A stretch of 64,000 bases of DNA from Massospora cicadina (taxonomy: Eukaryota > Entomophthoromycota > Entomophthoromycetes > Entomophthorales > Entomophthoraceae), in contig JAKSZP010009506.1 in NCBI GenBank assembly GCA_022478985.1, positions 1-64,000 on the forward strand. The letters run 5' to 3'. Below the pieces are notes generated by a model. It was not told the origin of the DNA. It did not search any database and saw nothing but the letters and a program-made list of their open reading frames with translations. The translations under genes were made by a program, and so were the position numbers. Each line of letters begins with the position of its first letter. The stretch's first letter is position 1. Shown here piece by piece: positions 11,865 through 23,090 of this stretch.

Positions 11865-12660
11865 TGTATAAACCACTGGGTCTTTACTGATGCACAGATT
11901 CGCTTGACTTAAGGTTCTGAATTAAATTATAGCCTTGCTGGTTGTTTAAAGACAACTAGCCTAGCTGAGTCTTGAAATTTGTTAAATGCGGCCCTACCCT
12001 GGCAGATATTGATGGTGTAAGCAACTTCAGTCTTACTCTGGAAATTTAATAAAAATACAAGTGACTTTGGCCTTGGTCTTGCAGTTGACACTTAGACTGA
12101 CAAGTTTATTCAACAAGGATTGGATAAACAACAATATACAATTATAAGTTATAAGATATAAGTCTAAGGTGTTTATTATCATAGTAAATAAGGAATATAT
12201 AGGCGATATTAATGTAGGACATGTGTTATGTTAATCGTGGCAACCACAATGATTTTGGCATACCTAGCTGATAAAAAGAGATATTGGTTCAATATTAGGA
12301 AAAACTCTATTTTTTCAAAATTTATAGAATATTTAAATTGCCATTTTGATTCAGCCATCACGTTGGCTACTAAAACTGATGATTCTATAAGTAATTTCTC
12401 TATCTAAGCTGATTTATTCATATCCACAATGTCAGCAACAATCCTCAATAAAAATAAGAATCATAAATTTCATTGTCTACAAATCCTTTATAGTATTAAA
12501 ATTATCATTTGATCAGTTATATCAGTGAACAGATGGCATAAACAAACAATCATCTTGAGGCTCAATCTATAAGGTGAATAAAAAATGAATTTTAATTAAA
12601 TAAATAAAAGCTAAAATAAACCCCAAGCTGGATAACCTGGTCATATAAAATTCGCACACA
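11865..12660 (-). repeat. E4 3' LTR
   Basis: Matches 38805-39607, with long near-identical words such as AGCAACTTCAGTCTTACTCT and GATAAAAAGAGATATTGG. On the minus strand it starts TGTGTGCGAATT directly after the purine run AAGCAGGGAGA, the E4 polypurine tract. Confidence 0.8.
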
Positions 12661-14187
12661 TCTCCCTGCTTGACCAGATTGTTCAGAAAATATGTCCACT
12701 TCATTCAATAGTTCACACTATCAATAATACTTGGATAGTTTGTCAGGAACATATGCTAACCTTTTTTAGAAATGTCATGATCTGCCTAAAGAGTTATCCT
12801 TTACGGTTCTGCTAGAGCCAGAACTCTGATTCCACCAGATTTTGTAAATACTTTCTTGGCTCTTCACAACAACGGTGCCTATCCTTAAAGAGGAACAGGG
12901 ATAGCCCTTACTTCAACTAACTCACGGTCACTTTTTCCTCTTTCTCCCATCATTGAACTTGAATTTTGAGTCGCTGTTATTTTGACTCTATCTATGCTGA
13001 ATTCAGAGATAACCCTCAAGATGGATGAGTCAATCCTCACTGACTTGGACCAGGCATTCCTCTGCAAATTGTATCTACTACCAGAGTTTTTCTTCCCAAT
13101 CAGGCAGTTCTACAAGCCAAATACTTTGTCAACTGAACTGACAATTGGTAATGATGAACATGTTGAGCTCCCTTATGTAGAACTTTAGGAAAATTACCAG
13201 AGGCTCTTGGCATCTCTTTCACCCCTCGTGATCTTATTCATTTTTGGATTAAGATACTGGGACATATGCACTTAATTTTGCAGGAAATGTCCCTTACACA
13301 TGGGCTTCCAAACTCCTCACATTGCCAACTTTTAATGTTTCTTTCATTTCCACTTTCAGGAGCATGTAATCATCACCTCCAAGATGCAGCTCATTGACTG
13401 CATGACTCCCTTGTGTCTGGGACAATTTGGTGATATCTTTCGCTAAAAATAGTACTTGTGGTATTTTATGACAACCACCCACGCATTTTCCTTGTTCACT
13501 GTTTTCTCACATGGATAGTGTACTTGACAAAGCTCATTACCAAGCACTCTGGACATAGCTCCCAGCGCTCATGTCTTAAAGGGATTACATGGATTTGTTT
13601 GCCAATTGTGCCTTCCTGCATTGTTGTTTCCCCATGATCTGGGGTTTCTTGTCTCCCAAATTTAGATGTTCTGATTTTTCTCCCAATCATTGCATATTCT
13701 CAGAATTCTATTTGTGTTCAAAAGCTTGGTTTCATGTGGCTCTAACTCTTGCATATGTTCAATCTCATACCAACTTTTTTGGCCTCTTTTCCAAAATCAG
13801 GATTCAACCTCCCTCCCCCAGAGACGTTGAAGGAGGGCTCACACCTCAAAACCCAAGGCAAGTGAATAACAACAAAAATTAAGTAAATAAAAAATTTAAA
13901 TTGTATTATTTCCTTTTTCCATGTATAATTCTTTTTCTATGTTTTCCAATATATATATTCTTTTATTTTTTAATCTTATAATTTTTCCTTTTTTATCTTA
14001 ATTACACTTTTAGGAATTTTATAAGCACTCTAATAAACTCATGACCATTTTTAACATTTTTGATTGTGTAGGCATCTGTTGCCAATTTTATAATGATTTC
14101 AAATGGTCAAAAAATATTGCATCCAGCTTTTTTGGAAACCAAACCCTTGGTGTCACAATAGGCAACCTGTTCTCTATTGGAAATTCC
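12661..14187 (-). pseudogene. E4 integrase C-terminal and 3' region, decayed
   Basis: Minus-strand text between the E1 insertion and the 3' LTR. The part nearest E1 still reads like the post-catalytic part of a Ty3 integrase (FPIENRLPIVTPRV and following residues). Frames at 13496-13690, 13294-13482 and 12885-13067 are short and unassigned. A second purine-rich word (CTGGGGGAGGGAGG on the minus strand, near 13810) lies about 1.1 kb before the LTR. E4 therefore either carried extra 3' sequence or had an internal second tract. Confidence 0.5.
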
Positions 14188-14192
14188 CTCAG

Positions 14193-15344
14193 TGTAAGTC
14201 CAGCGGAACGTCCCCTGTGTGTCAGTTGGGCCCTCTTCCCATTTTCAAGTAAAAAGGCTCCAAAGAGGGTGGCTATACCCCTTGTCATCCAGGACAACCT
14301 CGCCCACATGGTAGATGAGTGCTGGATAACTTCCCTCCCTCTTTGTATCCCTCCCCACAGTGCCCACACTCACCTCGCCCAAACTTGTATGCCTGATCAA
14401 GGAAATTTGTGCTGAGATTGCTGAAATGAATTTGATCAGTCTGAAAATGATTGGAAACAAGCCCAATGATTGGAATCCACATAGTCGAAAAGAAATGAAT
14501 ATTGATTCATTGGCCAGAATCACCGATGGTTTTGATTTGGCCAATACTGCAATTGTCAAAATTAACCCCCTCACAAACTGATGGGGATGATCCCAGATGT
14601 TCAGGTAGCAGCATCGGAAACCATTGATAATAGTTCAAAGCTCCCTTCTGGCAAATCAGGCGTTGCGGCCAATGCAACGCTTTTGTTTGAATGAATGGCC
14701 CAGCAACTGAGCATGGGTGAAGTGCATCCCAAACCCATTCCCAACCAATTGGGACTGCCCCTATGTGGGGGGACCTTGGGGATTCTCTTTGCTCGTTGGG
14801 CCAGATGCTGTTGCGCCACTTGCTGGAAATGCAGTAAAGTCTCAGTTTGGGCGTTTGAGGTCAAACTGACAGCGACTCAGCCTAGCACCAAATCCTTCAA
14901 TGTCAGTTCCCATTGAGTTATCTGCCCCATTCCTAAATATTTCGCCAGTTAGGTCAAACTTGAGGGACCTGATCCCGGCTTGTTTCCTCATCAATCAACA
15001 ACTATTTAATCATTTGCATCACACTGATAAAATTGTTGGTCATTTTTTTCTTTCCTTATTTTCCATTTAAATCTTTTCCAAAAATTCTATTTTTTATGTT
15101 AGAAAAAAACCGCCCTTTCTGCTGGGACTCACACACCCCTCAAGGTTAATGGCCATATTCATCTGGTATCTTATTATGTGCCTGTATGAGATTCTGGCTC
15201 ACTGGCAGTTGTTGGCGAAGCTTCTCTCTAGTTTCATATCCGTCATACCAGCAGCAGTGCCTTTGGCATTCTGGTTTGCCATTCAGGTGCTCCAGCACCT
15301 TGGCCAGCAGGCTGGTCTAATTCTAACTTGCTATTTGCCTGACA
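14193..15344 (+). repeat. E1 5' LTR
   Basis: Starts TGTAAGTCCAGCGG, ends CTGACA. It is closely similar to 19107-20259, with scattered substitutions and small indels. The presumed transcript start site reads GTTGGTCATTT here (15035-15045), mutated from GTTGGTCGATT in the 3' LTR. Confidence 0.92.
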
Positions 15345-15345
15345 T

Positions 15346-15356
15346 AATCGACCAAC
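15346..15356 (+). promoter_or_regulatory. E1 self-priming primer-binding site
   Basis: AATCGACCAAC begins two bases inside the 5' LTR end. It is not a tRNA 3'-end complement (no TGG) but is perfectly complementary to GTTGGTCGATT in the LTR (19951-19961). In Tf1 of fission yeast the first 11 nt of the mRNA prime reverse transcription at such a site. The match in length and position is the observation; use in priming is inferred. Confidence 0.7.
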
Positions 15357-15433
15357 CATTATTCTTTACCATTTCCGCCTATCTCATGGAGATTAGCGCA
15401 GCAATGGCCCCTTCTTTTTAGCTGAACCAGGTT

Positions 15434-16282
15434 GTGAAGAAAATTTTCTCTGTCCATAATAGCATAGTTCCACTCAAAATGTCAAAGCCACACCCCATAG
15501 TTGCCGCAGCTATTGTGCCCATGTCAGTAGGATCTGACAATCTGACTTGCAACAATCTTACTCACCCTATGAACCTAGCGGTTTCCCCTGACTCCACTAC
15601 CATCTCTTTGGTATCATTGGATTCATCCACAACTACCAATAAAGAGAACTTTGATTACTTCTTATTACCCATAAAGATTAGTGTTGGATCCCACCACGTC
15701 TCCTTTAAGGCCTTGGTGGATACCGGAGACACAGGAAATTTTATGAGTGTTGAACTGGCTCAACAGTTGGAACTTGACCTGGAAGTAAGCCCTTCGGTGA
15801 TGGTTGCATTATCAGCCTCCCAAACCTCTTACCTAGTTTGCCGGCCAGTTACATTTTCAATACACCAGTTCAACTTCTGCGATCAGTTCTCAGAAATGCT
15901 GAACTTGGTGTTCTCAGTTATCTTAGGAGTTGGATGGTGGCGTCGGCAACATGTTAAGATTTATCTAGAGGCAAATATGTTGTCTTTTGCCAATGATCAA
16001 ACTGAGGGAGAATTTCCTTTAGCTAATACTCTCAAGAAAGCCCAAGGTCGTAGCTCCATAACTTCTTTTGTTTCTTATTGCCTTCCGTCCAATTTTCCCA
16101 AAGAATTGATGCGCTACTGGAGTATTTTCAATTCTGAGAAGGCAGACCATCTTCCCCCTCACACCAAATTTAACTGTGGATTTTGTACGACGGTACAGTT
16201 AGTGAATATCAACTGCCTGCTGTATCTCCACACTGCGGAGGAGGAGGTTGCGCTCAACACTTGGTTAGATGATATGCTTTAA
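15434..16282 (+). pseudogene. E1 aspartic protease and start of RT
   Basis: A 282-codon open frame. The retropepsin active site LVDTGDTGNF lies at about residues 94-103 (the family has DTGA, here DTGD). The flap/ILG region ILGVGWWRRQ is at about 163-172. The C-terminal third reads like the segment joining protease to RT (HTKFNCGF...), with the connector ending in DDML before a stop. It would process the polyprotein in the particle. No gag frame precedes it. The frame is open over the protease, but the element as a whole is defective. Confidence 0.75.
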
Positions 16283-16291
16283 AAAGGGTGG

Positions 16292-16924
16292 TTGTTTAAA
16301 GAGACATCGCCGGTCATGTCCCCCATTGTCTTTGCCAAAAAGTTGATGGTTCCCTCTGCCCCTGTGTGGTTATTGCCACTTAAACAAAGTTACAGTTCGC
16401 AATCCCTACCCCCTGCCCCTGAAGCAGACAATCAGCCAAGCAATCACCAAATCTCATGTGTTTTTTATATTGGAGCTTGTCAATGCCTTTAACCATATTT
16501 GGATAATGGAAGGGCAAGAATGGCTAATGGCGATCTGGACAAAGAGAGTCATTTTCCAATTCCAAGTGATGCCCTTTAGCCTGAAGAATGCCCCATTACA
16601 TTTCAATGAATGATTGACAGTGCACTGGGCGATCTCTGGTTCACTTGCACAGTTGCATATATCAATGGCATTCTGGTTCACTCCCCGACTCCTGAACAAC
16701 ATGCTATTGACTTGGAAGCAGTCGTGACTGCCTTACACAAGGCCGGCTTGTTCGCCAAGCCCTTCAAATGCGAGTTCTATAAAGACAAAGTTACCTTTCT
16801 TGGGAACCTCATCCTTAATGATGGCTACACGATTCCCCCTGATAAGTTGGATGCTATCCGGGAATGGCCTACCCTGACAGCCCAGAAACAATTACAGAGT
16901 TTCTTGGGAACCAATATTTCTTAA
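16292..16924 (+). pseudogene. E1 reverse transcriptase, catalytically dead
   Basis: RT fingers and palm are readable across frames: VMPF.LKNAP around 16566-16595, then GDLWFTCTVAYINGILVHSP, where Ty3 RTs have YMDDILVFS. Both aspartates of the YxDD box are gone (N and G instead). KCEFYKDKVTFLGNLI and the thumb text IREWPTLTAQKQLQSFLGT follow, ending in a stop at 16922-16924. An upstream stop and shift separate it from the protease frame. It could not polymerise even without the stops. Confidence 0.8.
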
Positions 16925-17567
16925 AAAAATTTCCTCAGTTCTTTCCCAGTTGGTGGCCCCACTCCACCCCCTCACTGGAAAGAACGTACTGTTTTGTTGG
17001 ACGCCCAGATGCCAGCAGGCGTTCAAGTCAATCAAGGAAGCGTTTTTATCCCCTCCCATCCTGAAGCATGCAGATCCTGCTAAGCTGTATATCATTGCAT
17101 GTGATGCCTCCTTGGTGGCAGTGGGGGCAGTGCTGCTCCAAGAGCACAAGGGCTTGGAACATCTGGTCGCCTATCTTTCCCAAAAATTTAATTCTACGGA
17201 GCAATCCTGGGCCATCTATAGTAAAGAGTTGGCAGCTGTAGCATGGGCATTGACTCATTGGTGTTACCTGTTACAGGGTGCCCAGCATGAGTTAACTGTT
17301 TGCACAGATCATTGAGCTTTCTTATATTTCTGTAAACCTCAAAAATTGGCGCATCAATTAAGCCTGACCCTATTGGGACTTGTGAAGTTTCAATTCAAAT
17401 ATGAATTCATAAAAGGTGCGCTTAAAGTACTTCCCAATTTTCTCAGCCGCAACCCCACCCACTGTCCCATGGATTTGGAAGAAGTGGACCTCATTACCAT
17501 GATTCCTGCTGCTCAGATTTTGTCAATTGCTCCCCCCATCATCTCTTCAGCTGCCCTTGCTTTCTGA
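16925..17567 (+). pseudogene. E1 RNase H and connection to integrase
   Basis: Reads FCWTPRCQQAFKSIKEAF, then YIIACDASLVAVGAVLLQ with the first catalytic Asp, then YSKELAAVAWALTHWCYLL with the catalytic Glu, then VCTDH at the third acidic position, after which a stop interrupts. The following frame (17346-17567) holds FQFKYEFIKGALKVLPNFLSR, the usual end of Ty3 RNase H (family form GxxNxxADxLSR). The degraded N and D residues in that box suggest loss of function. Confidence 0.75.
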
Positions 17568-18846
17568 CGCCCCACTTGTTGCTCTGACCTTAGCTGGTTA
17601 AATGACCTGCCCTGAAGGGGTGGAGTTATTTGAGCAATTAACCCTTCAAAAATCATAAACACTCTCTGTACTCCTTGGTGGAGGGACTCATCTATTTTAG
17701 GTCATGATTTTGGGTTCCCCCTCTTTTCCAAGCTGAGGTATTTTGTGCACATCACGACCCTCCCACTATTGGCTATCCGGGCAACAAAAATGCTTTGAAT
17801 TGATAAAGCAAACCTATAACTGAGCAGGCTTAACTAAGGAAGTTCCAGCTTGGATCGCAGATTGCGTTACCTGTGCTTAGGCAAAGTTGGACCTCTCAAA
17901 AAGGAAGGATCTCCTACACCCATTCAACAGGTGGAGGGTCCATGGACATTGGTGTCTGAGTATTTTATTGTCAAACTCCTCCTGTTCTAATGGCTTTACA
18001 GCAGTGATGGTGGTGGTTGATTGCTTCACCAAATTTTCCCTATTTATTCCCTGTACTTCTGTATCACGTCCAAAGAGACCACTCAGCTCTTTGTATGCCA
18101 TGTGTTCTCGATGTTTGGCCTCCCGCAAGAGATCATTAGTGACTGTGGACCCTAATTTACAGCACGGTTTTGGAATGAGCTTTTAACCATCCTAAAAATC
18201 ACCCCCTGCTGTTCCACCGCTTACCATCCCCAGTACAACAGACAAACTGAGAAGGTTAACCAAATTTTGGAACAGTACATGCGTTGTTATGCTTTGGCCG
18301 CCCAGGATACTTGGGCCAATCCCCCTCCCTCTCACCCAATTTGCCTATAACAACGGTACTCACGCCTTGATGGGGTTTTCTCCCTATGAAGCAACGTTAG
18401 GTTATAATCCCTCTTTTTTGGAGGGTACCTGTATATGTACAGAAGTTCCTGCTGCCGCAGATCATGTTGAGCATATCCAGTCTACCCAGTCCTTATTGCG
18501 GGAGCACCTCATAAAAGCTATCAATGATTATAAATGGTTTGCAGATTGCAAATGGCTTCCTGGTCAAAATATTGCGGTGGGCCCTCATTTTATGTTAGAC
18601 ACTTGTCATCTGCGGATGCTGGTACCTTCCTGGAAGTTTGCAAGCAAGCGTTCAGGTCCCCACCTGGTGGAGGAAGACTTGGGCAATGATGCTGTTTGGT
18701 TAAAATTGCCAGCTCATTGGAAACAGCACCCCGTCTTCCACGTGTCTCTGTTGTCCTCATTCAAGGGGATCATCCCCGCTGAACCTGAACCAATTGTGAT
18801 AGAGGATGCAGAAGAAGCTGAAGTGGAAAACATCTTAGCGTCATGA
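17568..18846 (+). pseudogene. E1 integrase, interrupted
   Basis: An HHCC zinc region is recognisable near 17745-17880 (HHDPPTIGYPGNKNAL, then CVTC before a stop). The catalytic core is frameshifted: VMVVVDCFTKFSLFIPCTS (17887-18186) corresponds to the family segment after the first Asp, and the second Asp box is disrupted. The last frame (18289-18846, 185 codons) covers the core end FAYNNGTHALMGFSPYEATLGYNP and the GPY/F module ending KQHPVFHVSLLSSF. It inserts cDNA into the genome when intact; here it is inactive. Confidence 0.75.
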
Positions 18847-19060
18847 AAAACCCAGCAGTCAGTTCAGTATCTTGTGGCCTGGAAAGGGTATCTAGCTTAT
18901 GAGAATAGTTGGGTTAAGGCTCACAAATTCACTAACTGCATGGAACTGGTCAAAGCTTTTCATGATTACCACCCCAACGCCCCCTGTCCCCCCCAAAAAA
19001 AAGTCGCAACAGTCATGGAAATTAAACTTCCCAGGGTGCACAAAAATGTGGCCCTTGTGC
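18847..19060 (+). pseudogene. E1 chromodomain
   Basis: After one in-frame stop the text QYLVAWKGYLAYENSWVKAH follows, then about 25 residues of helix (NCMELVKAFHDYHP). This is the canonical chromodomain W-K-GY-x-x-x-E-N-S-W pattern at the integrase C terminus of chromoviruses. In that group it targets insertion to modified chromatin. Confidence 0.8.
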
Positions 19061-19106
19061 AGTTTCCCGGTGGTGATGCTCTTCCTTTGGAAAAAGGGAA
19101 TGGTAA

Positions 19107-20259
19107 TGTAAGTCCAGCGGAACGTCCCCTGCGTGTCAATTGGGCCCTCATCCCATTTCCAAGTAAAAAGGCTCCAAAGCAGGGTGGCTGTACCCCTCGT
19201 CACCCGGGGCAACCTTGCCCACGTGGTAGATGAGTGCTGGGTAACAGCTCTCCCTCTTCAGATCCCTCCCCTGGTGCCCACGCTCACCTTGCCCAAACTT
19301 GTACACCTGATTAGGGAAATCTGCGCTGAGATTGACAAAATGAAGTTGTACAGTCCAAAAATGAGTGGAAACAAGCACAATGATCAGAATACACGTAGTC
19401 AAAAAGAGATAGATATTGATTCATCGGCCATAATAACTGAAAGTTTCGATTCAGCAAACACCACAATTGGTAAATAAACCCCCTCCCAAAATCATTGAGG
19501 ATGATCCCCAACGTGCAGGTAGCAGCATCAGATACCATCGATAATAGTTCAAAGCTCCCTTCCAGGAATTGGGTGTTGTGGCCAATGCAACTCTTTTGAC
19601 TGAATGAATGGCCCAGCGACTGGGCATGGGCGTTTTGGGAATCCCAAACCTGTTCCCAACAAATTGGGACCACCCCTACATGGGGTGGCCTTGGGGGATT
19701 CCCATTACTCGTCAGGCCAGACGCTGTCATGTCAACTGCGTGAAATGCAGTTGAGTCTCAGTTCTGGCATTTGAGGTCAAACTGACAGCGACTTGGCCTG
19801 CTGCCAAATCCTTCAATGTCAGTCCCCAGTGAGTTATCTGCCCCCATTACCAATAATTTGCTGGTTAGGTCGTACTTGAGGGACCTGATCCCAGCTTGTT
19901 TCCTCATCAATTGACCACTATTTAATCAGTTGCATCGCACTGAGAAAATTGTTGGTCGATTTTTCTTTCCTTATTTTCCATTAAAATCCTTTCCAAAAAG
20001 TCTATTTTTTATGTTGGAAAATAAACTGTCCTTTCTGCCAGGACTCACACACCCCTTATGGTTAATGGCCATAATCATCTGGTATCTTATTGTGTGCCTG
20101 TATGAGATTCTGGCTCACCGGCAGTTGTTGGCGAAACTTCTCTCTAGTTCCATATCCGTCATACCAGCAGCAGTGCCTTTGGCATTCTGGTTTGCCATTC
20201 AGGTGCTCCGGCACCTTGGCGGCAGGCCAGTCTAATTCTAACTTGCTGTTTGTCTGACA
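19107..20259 (+). repeat. E1 3' LTR
   Basis: Preceded by the purine-rich run GGAAAAAGGGAATGG. It starts TGTAAGTCC and ends CTGACA, then CTCAG. It keeps the unmutated GTTGGTCGATT at 19951-19961. Confidence 0.92.
19919..19961 (+). promoter_or_regulatory. E1 LTR promoter: TATA-like box and inferred transcript start
   Basis: TATTTAA at 19919-19925 lies 32 nt before GTTGGTCGATT, whose reverse complement forms the primer-binding site. In a self-priming element the mRNA begins at exactly this word. The spacing fits a eukaryotic TATA box. Confidence 0.6.
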
Positions 20260-20264
20260 CTCAG

Positions 20265-21200
20265 GCTAGGTCAAACCTTATTATTGTATTCTTAGCCTGT
20301 ACTATTATTTTTATCATTGTGTCGTAAGCCTAAGATTGGAGGTCCACTATTATGTTTTCAAGTTGATATACTTGTTTATATGCGCTCATTCCCAGAGTCA
20401 GTTTCTATACGGAATAGAGAATTTTCAGCAATGCTGCCCTTTGACTATACAATAATTTGAACGGTGTTCTCCCCTTACCAAATGAGAAATATGTTGTATA
20501 CAACTGGTCACCAAAATTAGATAAGACGCCAAAGACAACGCCTTACCCAGGACCAGTTTCCTTATCATAGTGGCCAACATCCCATTTACCTTTTTGACAA
20601 CCCATTCATTTTTGGTCAATATGGTGGTGAAATCATCCCTTTAACTATTTAGATCATTCGTGCAGGAAATTACAAAGGAGGTAAAATTCGTCCCATTGTT
20701 GCTCAATAGCACCTGGGGACACCTGTGGCAGTAACCACCTGTTCTAGGATAAATTTCGTGGTACTTAAGCATCTTCTTGGCTTGATGCTCATGTTTTGAC
20801 CAACCTCATAAAGAGGTTAATCCATACTATGATGTAACGTAACTACTCATGCTTATGTTCAATGGTTTCATTATGTCAATTGAGACCATGTGCCACGCAA
20901 ATCCCACTTTTACTAATGTGTAACCCATCACGTTTTTATGCATTTTATGGAGTTGGCACTCCAAGAAACAGGCGATGAAATTAGCAACATCAAAATATAA
21001 CGATACTAAATAATAGTTTTTGTGAATGTGTTCTAACAAAGCCTTTTTCCTCGATGACCAACAGCCTTGTGTGAAGCTCAGATTATCTCTGTTGGCTTTG
21101 AAGACTTCAGAAATAAAAGACTCTTGTCATCTGTTATTTTAAAGAGATGTTCATTGATTTCAATCTTCTCCATTGATTTTTTCAGCGAAGTCTTAATTAA
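20265..21200 (-). pseudogene. E4 integrase zinc domain and core, decayed
   Basis: The frame at 20827-21039 reads DVANFIACFLECQLHKMHKN, where C-x2-C of the HHCC zinc finger appears as C-x3-C, then HMVSIDIMKPLN, with the first catalytic Asp region. The remaining core toward 20265 is scrambled. The same domain resumes on the far side of E1 (12661-14187). Confidence 0.65.
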
Positions 21201-21569
21201 AGATGTGCTCAATCTGCGCTCTCCTTAAATCATTTGATCAAGCAGGTCACAAGCCTGATCTTGCAAAGCAAGAATGGCCGGCAACCTAGATAACCCATTG
21301 GCATTCTGATTCTTATCTCCTGTTCAATACTCTATCTCAAAATTGTAGGCTTGGAACTTCAAAGCCCATCGCTCTAATCTCCCCTTTGGTTCAGTAAGAT
21401 TGTGAAGCTACCAGAGAGATCATGGTCAGTCATGAACTTAATTTGAGTTCTGTGAACGTAGATGCAAAACTTCTTGCAGGCATAGATTACCACAAAATAT
21501 TCTCACTCCATGACCATATAGTTCCTTTTGGCCTTCACCAAAGTATGATTTATTGTAAGACATGGGATG
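21201..21569 (-). pseudogene. E4 RNase H, second half
   Basis: Across two frames the minus strand reads EREYF.V, CKKF and FMTDHDL (Glu and Asp positions of RNase H), then a tail resembling IEYWTGDKNQNANGLSR. It begins exactly at the E3 insertion; the first half lies at 34213-34380. The join gives HP followed by MSY, matching the family pattern HPVAYxSR. Confidence 0.7.
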
Positions 21570-22428
21570 TGTAAGGATAGTGTCTATAATTCTCATGTTT
21601 CCAACGTAATAGGCATGGAGCACAGGGCCAACGCCAGGAAACTAGTCGTTAGTAGTAAAGTTATTAAAACCCATAAGAGAGTGCTTAAGTGATAATAACT
21701 TAAGTCAAGGATTGTTATTATTAAAGGGAAACTTCAAACTGGAACAACGCGGTGTTTAGAGGGGGAGTGTATAAGCGCCACATGTTAGAGGGAACCTGGG
21801 CGGCTCAATAGTTCATGGGCGGAGAGCCTTACAGTTATCAAAATTAAATGTTTAATGTTGCATGAGGCCTCCTCAAAGAGGTCCATGCAAGGGTTTGTCC
21901 ACTATAACATATATAAAAAAGCTGTGCTAAATGAGGGGCTTTATTGTAAGGGAAGTCGACCAATGGGAGAGGTTGGTCTCAGCATGAGAAATTTAAGGGA
22001 TTTCAGGAAAACAATCATTTGAAGGAAGTGGGTCTAAGCTGAGGTGCACCAATAGGTGCACGCTTCCATTGGGTAATACACTATACTTGGTAATTAACTG
22101 AACTTGGGGAATTGATTGTAGGAGCAGCTGGCCTGAGCTGGAAATTTTGAAAACTGAACAGGTTTCAAGACCCCGTATACCTAAAAATGAAGCGAACTGT
22201 TTTTATTTACCACAAAACTAGTTCTTTTTAATGCACCTTCTGTTATACAGGACCAAAATTCTCTTGCATCCTTAGGACCGATCTGGGTATAAATCGCCTT
22301 AATCCAGCGTTAATCTATGGCATGCTTGAGGTCATGGAGGCCTTTCAACTTCACCTTCTTGGCCTTCTGACATGCTGCTTAGTCCTTAACATTGGTCCCA
22401 AATATGATATCATTTTCAAGACATGACA
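21570..22428 (-). repeat. E3 3' LTR
   Basis: Minus-strand start TGTCATGTC directly follows the purine-rich tract at 22429-22450; the end is CCTTACA. Matches 33354-34212 without length change. Confidence 0.9.
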
Positions 22429-23090
22429 CTACCCTCTCTTCCTTTTGGGGCTCCACCCCCTCCAGGGGCTTTTTCCAGGGAAAAGTTCTTGTGGGCCGGG
22501 GCCAACTTGATTGCAGCAACAGTTTGCTTTGACTGAGATCTGGCATCCTGTGGAAAATGCTTGTGGAAAGTGTCAATTAGGTCTTAGCATGTGCACAGTT
22601 TCACGCTGGTACCCAGCTGTTCTCCGCTGCATCAAATCCCTTACAGGATACCAGGTACTCAAGTCTCCTTTTTACTCTGTGGGAGGCTACTATTTCCTCC
22701 ACTTCCCACTCTGGCACTCCATCCACGAGATAAGCCCTAGGAGTCTCTGTGTGGGGCCCTCAAACAACGTTGATTTGCTCTCATAAATGACAGAAAAGAT
22801 CCAAATTGAAGAGAAAAGGTCCAACTGGTATGAGGCGTGGTCTACCTTTCTAACAACGCGGTAAGGGCCAACTCTCTTTTGTCCCAGCTTTTTGCATGGC
22901 TGCTTGATAAGCATGTTATGAGCATCAAGCATCTCAAGATACCCTTCTTTGTAAGCTGGACCCACTCTTCAATTACCATCAGCATTCTCCTTATATACTT
23001 GCATTGCCACCTCCAAATTCGTGGAGACCCCCTGGTGTATTTTCTTGATAGTCTTGGTAAAGTCCATCACCTTTTTCACTTTAGATCCAC
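22429..23090 (-). pseudogene. E3 integrase GPY/F module, chromodomain and polypurine tract
   Basis: The minus strand reads KQPCKKLGQKRVGPYRVVRKVDHASYQLDL (residues of the GPY/F module, 22690-22965 frame). After a shift comes VEEIVASHRVKRRLEYLVSC, then KGFDAAENSWVPA and a stop. The chromodomain aromatic and ENSW residues are visible, with C in place of the usual W of VSWKG. The run GGAAGAGAGGGTAG abuts the LTR as polypurine tract. Confidence 0.7.

Larger units (their letters stand above)
14193..20259 (+). mobile_element. E1: full-length but dead chromodomain Ty3/Gypsy element
   Basis: LTRs of 1152 and 1153 bp (TGTAAGTCC...CTGACA) enclose 3762 bp. The 5-bp duplication CTCAG (14188-14192 and 20260-20264) is perfect. 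Order inside is protease, RT, RNase H, integrase, chromodomain, polypurine tract. This is Ty3-type order, and the chromodomain places it among chromoviruses. Only about 125 codons precede the protease active site, so gag is missing. RT has lost its YxDD box and every domain has stops or shifts. It sits inside the integrase region of E4. Confidence 0.92.

Noticed and set aside
14041..14864. Several overlapping frames of 65-124 codons on both strands inside the E1 5' LTR
   Set aside because: They recur in part in the 3' LTR at 18892-19730, change frame between copies, and have no domain. They are chance frames in relatively GC-rich LTR DNA.
15149..15421. Hydrophobic 90-codon frame near the E1 LTR end as a possible gag or membrane protein
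   Set aside because: Most of it lies inside the LTR and is repeated in the 3' LTR (19930-20235) with altered ends. No gag motif is present.
22379..22786. Frames around the inner edge of the E3 3' LTR as gag coding
   Set aside because: The part up to 22428 is LTR (it recurs at 33354-34212 with the same boundary). The rest is the chromodomain end of pol and the polypurine tract.
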